From Sipunculus nudus (taxonomy: Eukaryota; Annelida; Sipuncula; Golfingiida; Sipunculidae): 64,000 bases of DNA. The DNA is taken from positions 7,420,741 to 7,484,740 of the forward strand of contig CM049318.1 of assembly GCA_026874595.1 (NCBI GenBank). Reading direction: 5' to 3'. Shown here piece by piece: positions 49,991 through 60,958 of this stretch. Position 1 is the stretch's first letter; each line of letters opens with the position of its first letter. The notes beneath the pieces were generated by a model. The model had not been told where the DNA came from. It was given only the letters and a program-made list of their open reading frames with translations, and ran no database searches. The position numbers were made by a program, and so were the translations under genes.

Positions 49991-51740
49991 AGGTGTATAT
50001 ACTATCTTTTCCCACTAATAAATTAGTACTTTGAGGATGGGGAGATAGTACTTTCTGTCAGATATTACTTTATTAGTTCAAACATGTATGCCTGTACCAG
50101 TACTTGGAAGAAGAGTGATGGGTTGGACATTCAATATTACTCTCTCACAGATAGATACATTTATACATAAAGAAGGTTGCTATACCAAACTCACAACAAG
50201 GCCCATAGATGTGTATCAAATGGAATTATTTTTTTATTATAATGATACCTTAAAAGTGCTCAGTATAGTACTGTACATATTCTGTGATAGATAATTGAAA
50301 TTTAATTGAAGAACTTACAAACTGTTGAATTAGCAGGAGGCACATAACAGTTGTAATTTTCAAATTCAACAAGTTGTCAAAGAAAAAATGCATGGATGTT
50401 CTGTTTTATTTTACTTTTTATGCTGGAAGTTGATCATTGGTCCAAGTATGTGAAAATATTAATAAAGGTTGCTGTCTGGCCTTTATAAATTATATAAACT
50501 GTTGTAAGCTTTTAATCATATCATATATGTACAGAGGCTACATCATAATGGTATTGTATATATGTATGGAAGAGGTAGGTGAGAAATCACCATTGCAAAC
50601 TAATTTTTATATTGAGGCATTATGAAACACACTGCTGACAAGGCTCTAAAATGGATACTCCTTTTCAAAATCAGCTGGGTATAATTAAAAAACAAAGTGA
50701 GTTGACAATGTAAATTCTAATTTAAAAAAAAAAAAATAATTTTGAGTTTACCAGCACATGCAATGGAATATATGTATAAAAGTAATTTTTGTATTTTTTT
50801 GTAAATCTTAAAGGTTAAATCATTTTTTTAATATGTTGTCCTATAGCACCACTAATATAATCCAATAGAACATAAAATAATTTATCGAAGACATGAACAT
50901 TCATTAATGTTACTGTTCCTATGTAAGGACTCAGCATTTTATTTATTCTTTTGTTAACTGTATTCTGTAACTATATAAATATTAAATATATGTGGCCTGG
51001 ATGACATCCCAGGCATCTGATTTGGACTGAACAATATTGTCAATAATAATAATACAACAAAAAATATAATCCGTACATAGCGAAAATGCCCAGTTATGTA
51101 ATAAGTAAATAAACATGCATGTGTCTGCTGGTAATAACTTGTACCCAGTATACGTATAACTTGGACACAACACGTTTTGGGATGCAAATGTCGTTTGTTT
51201 ACATGCCGGGGACGGGGGGGGGGGGGGGGCGGTAGCGCTGTTAAAGACCGGCTGAGTAATGATTTTCAAAGTCGTGTTGCTCCTTGATTCTAATGCAATG
51301 CGGATTTTTACATTCGGCAGACCATATAGGAATCGTCCTTTGTAGGTGACATCCGTTAAAAAGCCTTTTCATCGCGAAAACATACCAACCCACCTGCTTT
51401 TGTCTTACCGGGCCGCCATCTTGAAAATCCCACTGCACTAGACGCCGCCATGCGCCTAACATTCCACGGCGTAAAACTAAATGTAGATGTGCCAAGTTGT
51501 TTCACCTGTTTACAAGCAATTGCCATGATCATCATGATACAAAACTGACTTACCTGAAAGCTTGAATTTCTGAGAGTGACGGATTCTCTGCATAAAAATA
51601 GTAATTTGCTGTTGGTCTTTCTGACACCTCATGTCACTGGTGAAGCCGCCAAGAAGATACACGTCACGCGTGACGTGTTCAGTCAAACGCCGGCAGTGCA
51701 CCCTCGCGTTAATATAACGAATTAATGACACACTCGCGGG
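49991..51740. other. Right interior of large element, no gene
   Basis: AT-rich, with an A-run at about 50724 and a G-run at 51213-51230. No supported gene. The frames at 51241-51779 on the minus strand lack recognisable features. Confidence 0.4.
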
Positions 51741-51864
51741 AAAGGGTTTTTTACGGGAAATACATAAAACAAAACCCATTTACAAGAGGCTACGGGTAAG
51801 GGAAGATAGAACAACCCGTTTATCTAGAAACAACCGTTTTATAAAACCCTTTCTTCTTACAGTG
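51740..51864. repeat. Right terminus with subterminal AAACCC repeats
   Basis: Motifs AAAGGGTTTT, AAAACCCATTT, AACCCGTTTA, AACCGTTTTA and AAAACCCTTT precede the inverted terminal CTTCTTACAGTG. This mirrors the left terminus. Confidence 0.65.
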
Positions 51865-51866
51865 TA

Positions 51867-52265
51867 GAACGTCGATATTCCCAAACGTAACGAGAAGAGC
51901 TAGGAATTGTTTGGGGGTGTGAACATTTCCATACATACATATATGGAGCAGATTTTGATCTTGTGACCGATCATAAACCCCTGGAACTAATCTTGAACAA
52001 TCCATACTCAAAACCTCCAACTAGAATTGAACGATGGGGTCTTCGTCTCTCCGAGTACAAATTCAGCGTAATCTACAGACCTGGTAAAAACAACCCAGCT
52101 GACTTAATGTCTCGAAACCCTTATGAGACTCGTGCAAGTGATAAAATGGCAGAACAGTATGTACATTTCCTCACAAATCAAGCTATGTCATTAGCTCTCT
52201 CACTTCAAGAAGTTGAGATCACAACTAAACTTGACTCTACACTACAGGCAATGAAATTCGCTCTT
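51867..52265 (+). pseudogene. Ty3/Gypsy-like remnant, RNase H end (continues 40397-41100)
   Basis: Resumes the frame interrupted at 41100: ERRYSQ, one stop at about 51885, then ELGIVWGCEHFHTYIYGADF and TDHKPLELILNN, IERWGLRLSEYKFSVIYRPG, NNPADLMSRNP, which are the RNase H C-terminal strings of Ty3/Gypsy polyproteins. The similarity fades after the EITTKLDSTLQAMK string, before a C-run at 52269. Integrase and the 3' LTR are not visible. The frame 51963-52322 is therefore a fragment and not a host gene. Confidence 0.85.
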
Positions 52266-52329
52266 CAACACCCCCCCCCCCTCCTTCCGGAAGTGAGGAC
52301 TTTTGTAAGGTTTTCTCATTAGTCGCACG

Positions 52330-53928
52330 GGGTTGGATCACCCATTTCAAAATTAAAATTCCGCACCATAATAAGGGTTCTAGTTGTTTCACTGCTCTTC
52401 TATGCCGTGCCGATTCCATGCTGGTTTAATGAGCCCATGTCTCATTGAACAAAAAGCAAGAGATGGATAGAAGAGACAATGGCCGTAAGCTGGCAAGAAC
52501 GTGGAGGCAAAGGTTAAGAAAACTGATGAGCCTTTTCCCCGGGAGGTACGGGTGAAAGACTTGCTAGAGCGCACTGAAGTCAAGTTGCCGAGTTGCCAAA
52601 CGTGTTTATTGGACACCGAGGTCACTCCACAGCTGGTTGCTATGATGTTGCATCAAGTAATTTTTTAAGGAAGTTTGGTGGAAGACAGGATGGTACAATA
52701 GATGATTCCCTAATAATCTAGAAGTTGTTTTGGCTGATCTGCGTAAGAAGGCGGTCAGAATTTCCATTTTTAGTTTCTTCGACTCACGAAGTTCAATCCA
52801 GGTATTCGCTACAGAGAGTTATCTTAAAAGCCAGACATTGTAAACACTATGTATGGATTATGGCCCAATCCCAGCTGGTTGGTATTCGGCGGAAGTCTTA
52901 AAGCTAGTAAAACAGTTAGTGTATTTCTCGTGGTTATAAAATGAGCTCCAGGCTACATAAAACGCATGGCTACAAGAAGACATTGACGTCATATCTCTAC
53001 GAAGCTGAGACAGGTCTCATAATGGGTGGCCGTATAAAGTCACCATAAAGTCACTTTCACTGCAAGGAAGCCAGAATAATTGACATTCAACCGTTCAAAT
53101 CTTGTTTGGTCCGTTTTCCATTATGGCCGATGAGACTTGGCAATCTTTACTTTTCCTTCTATATACCATGATTCCTTTACAACGAAGACAAATGTGGGAA
53201 ATAATATATAATTCAATATTGCATAAATTTAACATAATATAAATATGTAATATAAAAAAATGTAATATAAATTAAATAGCGCTGGGTTTTGCGTGTGGTG
53301 TCATTTTCTTCCCTTTACTAGTCCTCTGCCTGTGATTTAAGTCTTCCAGCACTCATGCACTGCCGGCATTTCCTACATACATTTTCAATGTATGCCATGT
53401 CTTTCTGTGTGAAAAGTTAGGAAAATGAAACGCCTTTTACTGGAGCAAGTAATGCCTTGTTACCTTTTTTTACTTTATACAGAATAATAATTGTTTTTTA
53501 TTGTTCATATTGTCCAAAGGAGTAATAAATAAGTTATACAATGATGACATCACGCTTTTCATTAAGTAAATCTCCTGTAGACATTTGACACGAAATATCG
53601 TTTCTAAACTGACGTCACTATGCTTTTCAAGCACTAGCAAATCGATACAAAAGCTTGGATCTCGTTCTCGTGTGCAGGGATATGTAGCTGAATAGAAAAC
53701 TAGTCTGTAGGGACACGTTATTCAAATTCAGGGTTTCTCACAATTAGATTTCATGTATAGGTGACGTCAGGGTAATTAACCTATTGGCAGTTTTATACTT
53801 TGCATAAAAAACAGTAATTTATGTACAAACAACAACCTTAAAAATTTTAATCAAATTATCGAGTATCATTCTGAGCTATATTACTTTGTATTGATGTTTA
53901 TGGAAAATTATAATTCTCTTTGCTCCAG
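52330..53928. other. Spacer before copy D
   Basis: No supported gene. I looked here for an exon 1 for copy D (the TLDMSY-coding string) and found none, so copy D seems to lack its first exon. Confidence 0.45.
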
Positions 53929-54605
53929 GTTTGCTAGCTACACATTCTTTACGACGGAACATGGCGGCTCACACATGGACACGCCTTTCCATTTTGCAGA
54001 AACAGATCAAGTTCACGGAGTTACTCAAACGCCCTGAAGTAAATATAATCGACATCTCAACTCGGGCTTAGACAGACCCGGACACAATGGTAACAACAGC
54101 TGTTATTAAAATGTTGGAGAAAAAACACTGAAGGATCCCTGATGGATCGGCGGGACTATAGTGCAGCGGATGGCATGTTGAGCATGGAGTTGCAGGCGTT
54201 TATTGGGACGGAAGGCAAATTTGACCTTGACCCCACTAAGCCCAGAACCTATCAATTTCCAGGGTTCTTCGAAGAAGCAACGAACTGGCTGTGAACTACA
54301 AGAGATTTTGCCGGGGTAGGCGTGGACACGGCCTCAATTGATCGTGGACTCTCAAGAAAGCTGGAAGCTCACACGTCGTTCGCTTTTCATGAAAAAGGTG
54401 TTTAGAAATGGTGGCGAATTTGAAAGAACTTCCCGAGGAATGTGCCCTGCTCAGCGTGTTGTCTATGAAAATGTGCCCCCCCCCCCCCGGATATCTGTCA
54501 CTTGGGACACCACACGCGGGGTTTCGTCTTCTTTACACGGTGGAGAATCGGTCGTCATTAACTTCCTCTCTTTTGTATTGGTTTCTATGTTCAATCGGTT
54601 TGTAG
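53929..54605 (+). pseudogene. Cyclase-family copy D, decayed exon 2 only
   Basis: Begins after a plausible acceptor (CTTTGCTCCAG) with [22 protein letters not shown], nearly identical in DNA to copy E. A 17-bp deletion relative to copy E follows the FHFAE string. There are at least three stops where E has sense codons (near 54069, 54129 and 54292) and further frame changes. Tracts matching [10 protein letters not shown] and LEAHTSFA can still be read, and a hydrophobic C-terminal coding tract ends near 54605. Closest relative in the window is copy E, so D is likely a partial duplicate of E or of its ancestor. It cannot make a functional enzyme. Confidence 0.88.
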
Positions 54606-55945
54606 ACTTTGTTCTACAATGTTTGCATCAAAACCGATATGTTCATGACATGTTCATACAAACTTGATATCACAGAGACCTCATGGTATGTCTATTATAG
54701 CTTGCTTTCTACCATTGGACACAGAAAAGGATACACTATGGCATAATCTTTGAAATTCCCTGTCCTTCCGTTTGCTTCGAGGAACATATCTTCACTAAAT
54801 CCAGTGTCAGTGTTTTTCCTGCACATTACAATTTTATTTTTCATTTATATTTTTTTTATTCCCAGTTTGATACAATGATACAATGATACAATGTCTACGA
54901 TACGAATCGCAACGCGATACTCAGCTCACGATATGATACTGGTATATCACATGACACATGTCCTTTGTTTAAGTTCAACATGCCGTTACATTCACACCTT
55001 TAATATGAACAAGATAAAATGAAACAGCCCCGTCGATTGGCTTGGTCAAACTGTGGTTCAAAAATACAGATCAATAACTTCTGGCAAAGGGTGTTACATG
55101 CTCGAGGCCGAAAATTCTTGTCTTTTCAAATGCCGAACAGGGTTAGTCCGACACTCAGTTGCGTGGTCATATATCGTTAGGTTATTGATACAAGAACCTC
55201 TGAGGATACGGAGACGATATTTGATTTGGTATATCGATGTATCGATAACCCGGTGAATAGTAACAGCCCTAATGTGTAATCTGCATGCTTGAATAATAAG
55301 GAGAATTTAGTGCCTTGCTTTATATTACTCTCTTTCTGCCTAAACGATCTGTATTGAAAATAAAGACGTATGCTACTTATCCCTGGTCTTATTTTTTCCG
55401 TCTAGTTCTTAATTATCTATCTGTAGAATTAATTGTCTTAATATTAAAATAATGGCATACATATAAATATGTGGAATAAATATACCAGCTACATTCACTC
55501 AGTTGTTTTTTTTGTTTGTTTTTTTCATCAGAATTCTAAGAATTAAAATGCTAATACATATGTTAAGAGAGGGAAAATGGTTTAAAAATAAATACCTTTA
55601 TTGTATATTACCTAAACAAGCACTTGGTTCTTAGTGAGTGATGTGTTCAGCGTACGGAATTTGCAGGGATTTTATGGCAAACCAGCATCATAATCCGTTG
55701 ATGGGACAGGAGAGGTTTTCAACTTTATTAATCCAGAATCTTGCACTAAGGTAGGTCGTAAGTAGGTCGACTGAGATATTACATGTGCAGGGATTCTGAC
55801 AGCTGCGCATCACTCACCGTTCATTTACTCTAGATATGTGAAATAGCATACGGGACCTTCAATCCAATATACATCTGCTATGACTACAGTCTGGTTTTGA
55901 TTGTTCGTAGCATTGCCAAGATGAAAAAAAAGAAACCTTGGCCTT
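54606..55945. other. Spacer with a GATAC/CGATA-rich stretch
   Basis: No gene. At about 54880-55260 strings such as GATACAATGATACAATG, ATACGAATCG and TATCGATGTATCGATAACC cluster, suggesting an old dispersed repeat that I cannot name. Confidence 0.4.
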
Positions 55946-55949
55946 TCAC

Positions 55950-56225
55950 TTGTTTAATCTAGGAGCCCTCCATGGCTTAGCACCTTCATACCTCGCTGAC
56001 ATTATTAAGGAGGATCGCCCGGTGCGTGCACACAAGGTCAGCCAATAAATCTCTTCTAGTAGTTTCGAGGGCCTGGACACAGTACCGAAAGATTATATAT
56101 ATTCAGATACTCCTCCGCTATCCTCCGGGAACAATCTTCCTCAACATATCAAGGATGCCTCAAGTGTTCCCTTTTTTCAAAAGACTGCTGAAAACAAACC
56201 TTTTCCAGTTGGCATGTTGTTAGCC
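55950..56225 (+). pseudogene. LINE (non-LTR retrotransposon) 3' fragment
   Basis: Conceptual frames give LGALHGLAPSYLADIIKEDR, then SSGNNLPQHIKDAS, then FKRLLKTNLFQL. The order 'GLAPSYL', 'LP..IK..S' and 'FK..LKT.LF' is the conserved extreme C-terminus of CR1/L2/Jockey-type LINE reverse transcriptase ORFs. The reading frame shifts between the parts, and the rest of the element is absent, as expected for a 5'-truncated old insertion. Confidence 0.7.
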
Positions 56226-56249
56226 GTTGTAATCCACTTTCTCTGGATT

Positions 56250-57094
56250 CTCGATTATTTAGTTTTCTGCATATCTATTTTTTTATCATTTTATTTGTAT
56301 TATCTGTATCTCAAATTCGTTTTAAATCCTATTAATACATCTTAATGTGTACAGTGCCTTGTGGCTATTGTATTTTAATAAAGTGAATTTGGAACTTTTA
56401 TATACTAATTTAATAAACAAATAAATAAATCAATAAAGATAATAAAAATAATTCTACAACTTTTTCTGCCGGCCTTCAAGCATATAATTATAAATATTAT
56501 TGCTAACTAATAAGTGATAACTGCCTCCAAAATACGCTTGATTCCTTATGATAATAAGAGAATTAATGTTTTCTCTAAATCAGGTATCTCCTAGAAACCC
56601 CACTTCCATGTCAATATTCCCTCTATTGTGATTCTGTATACAAAATGTCATGGTTAACCGTAAGTAGGATATCAAACATTATGTTTTATTTATGATTGTT
56701 TTGTCACGTAATAAAACGCTAACCATCTGAGATATGACGATATGATAAACTCATGTCAATTTGCAGAGTTACGATGTCTCAAACGAGCGTGGTATTAATT
56801 TTTAGCAATAACGAGAAAATTGAGTTGCATGAAGGTTTACGCGCCTTGCAGCTATAATGAAGCTGGATATAATATACGACTGCCAGTATCTATTGAACCC
56901 TGAAACCTGGCTTTCATAATGCCTTAGAAAACTCAGTGACGTTGATCTTGTTTCACAGAGAGGCTGCTGCAACAGAGAAAAGGCCTCGGAGCATCTTAGC
57001 GGAATACCGGAAAGTGTTCGTGACGCAGAAATACCTGCTGTATTTAGCAGAGAAGAATTCATTTGTGAAACATCCAGTCAAAGGTTTAGCTATC
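56250..57094. other. Upstream region of copy E
   Basis: AT-rich with no gene. It presumably contains the copy E promoter and 5' UTR; the frame stays open upstream of the chosen ATG to 56936 but without another ATG. No TATA box could be called confidently. Confidence 0.4.
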
Positions 57095-57385
57095 ATGTTC
57101 AAAATGTCTGCTGAAATACTATGTACCTTTATTCTGTTAAATTCAGTTGCAGGTGAAATAGTTACTCTGGATATGAGTTACGAATATGCTGAGAACAAAA
57201 CCATGTACGTCAATCCTGGTAATGCCTTCAGACGACAGAACGAGTACAGGGTTGGCTATTACGACGCGGGATACTGGTAAGTTCTTTTTTTTATGGCAAA
57301 TGTAACAAATCATAATGTATTGATGGAATCCGTTTTTTAACGATTAACCAGGCTCTCCATTTAGATAATAAACAATGGTCGACAC

Positions 57386-57428
<43 letters not shown>

Positions 57429-60400
57429 TTAGGTTCCAAAAACCACGAAGGTTTTGTACTGACAAATACGATACAGAGAGATGGAGTCATATACAGATAA
57501 ACAAAGAGTCATGTAGAAATGTCTGATCCCATGTGCTTATATTTGCTTGAATATTTTTTATGGCTTGATTGGTTAGAACTCCTTGTGTACTCCTTTAACT
57601 GTACTGTTTAATATAATGCGTTCTCGTTCACAGAGCTCTTTTCTATGTAATTAGCAGTGATGGAGATTCCGGATTCGAGTCAAGTTTTTGTCTACCCTTA
57701 AACTAAAACATTCTGCATCAACTGCATATATGACATTGTTACAATGCCAAAAAATTTAGAAAATCGGCCCAGCCAGTTTGCCAGAATGATTGCAGACATT
57801 TGAGCTGTTAATGTATGAAATTCATACTTTAGATAAAATATCTCAGTAACGATTGCACGGATCTTTCTGAAAGCTGACAATTTTATTTATCATGGAGTAG
57901 CCCTACATAATAATTTATTTATTTTACACATTTTTATTGTATTTTTGGTATTCAAAATTTACGGCTTGCCAGTCGTTATCAAGGCACAAATCGTAACCCC
58001 TTTACCTAGAAACTGCAAACTTGAAAGCAGAGTAGGTTCTTGTGCATCAATTGCACATATATCATTGTTACCACCCAAATAATGGCGAAAATCGGCCCAG
58101 CCAGTTCTTCAGAATTGCTGCAGACACTATTTCAATGTGTTATAATAAGGAAATTTGTATTGGACTCTGACTTGGACTCGGGTTCCATATGATATTGACT
58201 GGGACTGGGTGTACTTGGACTTGAACTAGAAGGACTCGGACTTGGACTCGGACTTGAGTAGCTTGGACTCGGACTTGAGTAGCTTGGACTCGGACTTGAG
58301 TAGCTTGGACTCGGACTTGAGTAGCTTGGACTCGGACTTGAGTAGCTTGGACTTCGAGTTGAGTAGCTTGGACTCGGACTTGAGTAGCTTGGACTTCGAG
58401 TTGAGTAGCTTTGACTCGGACTTGAGTAGCTTTGACTCGGACTTGAGTAGCTTGGACTCGGACTTGAGTAGCTTTGACTCGGACTTGAGTAGCTTGGACT
58501 CGGACTTGAGTAGCTTGGACTCGGACTTGAGTAGCTTTGACTCGGACTTGAGTAGCTTGGACTCGGACTTGAGTAGCTTTGACTCGGACTTGAGTAGCTT
58601 GGACTCGGACTTGAGTAGCTTGGACTCGGACTTGAGTAGCTTGGACTCGGACTTGAGTAGCTTTGACTCGGACTTGAGTAGCTTGGACTCGGACTTGAGT
58701 AGCTTGGACTCGGACTTGAGTAGCTTGGACTCGGACTTGAGTAGCTTGGACTCGGACTTGAGTAGCTTGGACTCGGACTTGAGTAGCTTGGACTCGGACT
58801 TGAGTAGCTTGGACTCGGACTTGAGTAGCTTGGACTCGGACTTGAGTAGCTTGGACTCGGACTTGAGTAGCTTGGACTCGGACTTGAGTAGCTTGGACTC
58901 TGAATTACACTCTGACTCGGATGGTGTGGACTCGACTATATAAAAAATGTTTACAAATAAACGCCAGAGCTTTGTTAATGCTGGTATGGTACAAACTCTC
59001 TTAATGGTATTCTTTAAGGTACGAACATTTACTAAATACACGTATTGTGTTGATCTTATACATCATTTTAAGAACTGGTGCAAATGTTTTCAATTCTAGG
59101 AAAGCTGGCAAACATCCATGTATTATGTTTCAAAATCGCCGTGAAACAAATTGTGTGTGGATGTGTGTTCGTGTGTGCGTGTGTCCGTCTGATAGAAAGC
59201 CATATTGAAAGCCAAGCATCGGTCACATATTGTGCGGAATGTCTCTATTCCAAGATTACGAAGCAGTCTCTTATAGAACCATATAACAAAACAAAGACCG
59301 CTACACAGATGTCTGACTGCTAAACTGTATCTTGACAAGATGCCAACGCATATGATAGACAGGTGTCAATCAACATGGCAAGCCGCAGGTAGATGTTTTG
59401 CATGTCATCCGTGTCATTTTAATTAAACTATGCCCAATCCTATTGAACGGTTAAATCCAGGACAGGCCCGTGAAAACTTGGCGATATTTTTATTTTATAT
59501 TTTATTTTTCGAATAAATTGCACGTCATACAAAAAAAAATTAACATATGTCAGTGAACGCCTGAACAGCTGAGTGGTAAAACGCTCGGTTCTCTCCACTG
59601 GCAACCCAGGCTCGATTCCTGGTTATATATGAGAGTGGGTTGAAGTGGCCCGCCCAAGGTCGATTGTTTTCTCCGGGTACTCCGATTTTACCCATCCTTA
59701 CTGACTACCGAGCGCCAATATCGGAGCCAAGGAGGGTGCTGCGTTGTAGTTATTATAACTAGTTATACAATCTATGTAAAATAAATAAAGTTTATATTTA
59801 AATTAAGACATTGGGGTATAAGAGCCTACTAAAGGACTAAAGATTCCATCACGTAGTGTCACTGAAAATTCCCCCGAATTCGGTACCATCACCAGACAAG
59901 AAGCCCCAGAAATAAACAAAAAATACTATAATTTTCTTATTTTCTGTCAAAAAATTTAGCGTTTAACAAATTCTTAAGTGCTACCACATACCAGAAATAA
60001 GATTATTATAACTCTCTGATAGGAATCAGGTGTCCTTTTCACTTGACGATAGGTTGTATCGCACTGCCCCACCCCCCCCCCCCCCCTCCCCGTAAATTCC
60101 CGACAACATATTTTTAGGGTAATAATCTGGTCAACAATCTTAATATTTCTTCATGTAATTTCACTGATTAAAATGTCAAACATTGTGATAGCCTTATTTC
60201 TTTGTTCTAGGCTTGCCAGCTACACATTCTTTACGACGGAACATGGCGGCTCACACCTGGACGCGCCTTTTCATTTTGCAGAAAAAGGACGCACTGTGGA
60301 ACAGATCAAGTTGTCAGAGTTACTCAAACGCCCGGCGGTCAAAATCGACATCTCAGCACGGGCTAAGACAGACCCGGACACAATGGTAACAATAGATGAT

Positions 60401-60913
60401 CTTGAAATGTGGGAGAAAAAACACGGAAGGATCCCTGATGGAGCGGCGGTATTGATGTACAGCGGTTGGCATGAGAAGTATGGAGACTGGAAGGCGTTTA
60501 TTGGGACGGAAGGCAAAATTGCTTTTGACCCTACTAAATTCAGAGTCAAACATCATCCGGGATTCTCAAAAGAAGCAATGGACTGGCTGTGTACTAAAAG
60601 AAATATTGCCGGAGTAGGGGTAGACACGGCCTCAATTGATCGTGGACTATCAAAAAAATTAGAAGCTCACACGTCATTCGCCTCTCATGAGAAATGGGGT
60701 TTGGAAATGGTGGCAAATTTGAAAGAAATACCCGACAGCGGTGCCTTGTTCAGCGTCTTGCCAATGAAAATGGCGGGTGGCAGTGGTGCCCCCGCGCGGA
60801 TGTATGCAACCTGGGACACTACCCCTGGAGCGGCACCCTCACTGAAGGGTGGCGTTCAGGTCATCATAACTCTCCTTACTTTTGCATTTCTCACTGTATT
60901 TAGTCGATCTTAG
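57095..60913 (+). CDS. Secreted, probably GPI-anchored cyclase / kynurenine formamidase-like hydrolase (copy E, intact)
   Basis: Exons 57095-57276 and 60211-60913 (donor GTAAGT, acceptor TTTGTTCTAG, phase 2) encode 294 aa. Residues 1-20 are a signal peptide; a second Met is at residue 4. Residues 21-61 carry the 'TLDMSY' strand and a sequon at N34. The motif [12 protein letters not shown] (72-83) supplies H72, H76, D78 and H82, and H214 and E226 keep the 12-residue spacing of the second metal-ligand pair in bacterial KynB enzymes (family knowledge). [10 protein letters not shown] (195-204) and [19 protein letters not shown] (244-262) are further cyclase hallmarks. Residues 276-291 are hydrophobic after a small-residue PGAAPS string, which suggests a GPI signal or a single tail anchor. 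The substrate is unknown: family members hydrolyse N-formylkynurenine, isatin or related amides. It is the only copy in the array without a lesion. An LTR begins 46 bp after the stop. Confidence 0.88.
57389..57423. repeat. GA microsatellite
   Basis: About 17 GA dinucleotides in the copy E intron. Confidence 0.95.
58160..58920. repeat. 21-bp tandem repeat, open on both strands
   Basis: About 32 units of 21 bp with core GAGTAGCTTGGACTCGGACT. Because 21 is a multiple of three and the unit has no stop in one frame of either strand, it gives long frames both ways: SDLSSLD repeats on plus (58242-58943) and KSESKLL repeats on minus (58226-59041). The left flank (58160-58235) has irregular versions of the same words. 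It lies inside the copy E intron, so neither frame is likely to be a gene. Confidence 0.95.
59550..59805 (+). mobile_element. tRNA-derived SINE
   Basis: An A-box-like GAGTGGTAAAACGC (about 59570-59583) and a B-box-like GCTCGATTCCTGG (about 59610-59622) have tRNA spacing, and the 5' 70 bases can be read as a tRNA-like head. The body runs to an AT-rich tail (AATAAATAAAGTTTATATTTAA) near 59805. It is a different family from the SINE at 30.6 kb and sits in the copy E intron. Confidence 0.7.
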
Positions 60914-60958
60914 TTCAATTTAATGTCGTAAAACTGTGTGCAGTTAATGGGATTTTAA

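Larger units (their letters stand above)
41101..51864. mobile_element. 10,764-bp inverted-repeat DNA element with TA target duplication
   Basis: The left end CACTGTAAAAAGAAAAGG matches the reverse complement of the right end (CACTGTAAGAAGAAAGGG). Outside them the retroelement RNase H sequence is interrupted exactly at TA, which is present on both sides (41099-41100 and 51865-51866); joining the flanks restores the expected family order ALTDV-ERRYSQ. Both subterminal regions carry many AAACC(C)TTT / AAAGGGTTT strings in opposite orientation. CACTG ends, subterminal repeats and large size fit the CACTA/Mirage/Chapaev group, and a TA duplication is known for Mirage-type elements; that assignment is inference. 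No transposase frame is visible, so the element is non-autonomous or decayed. It holds a G-tract minisatellite, several poly-G runs and nested MITE-like repeats. Confidence 0.8.
57277..60210 (+). other. Intron of copy E
   Basis: 2.9-kb intron containing a GA microsatellite, the 21-bp array and a SINE, each listed separately. A C-run lies at about 60068-60088, 120 bp before the acceptor. Nothing else is supported. Confidence 0.7.

Noticed and set aside
48557-50018. Multiple overlapping 60-120-aa frames rich in Gly
   Set aside because: They are translations of a G-tract minisatellite in several frames.
51963-52322. Independent host gene
   Set aside because: The TDHKPLE and NNPADLMSRNP strings are the RNase H end of a Ty3/Gypsy polyprotein and continue the frame broken at 41100.
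58226-59041. 233- and 271-codon open frames as a repeat protein
   Set aside because: They arise from a 21-bp tandem repeat within the intron of copy E, are open on both strands, and have no upstream gene structure.
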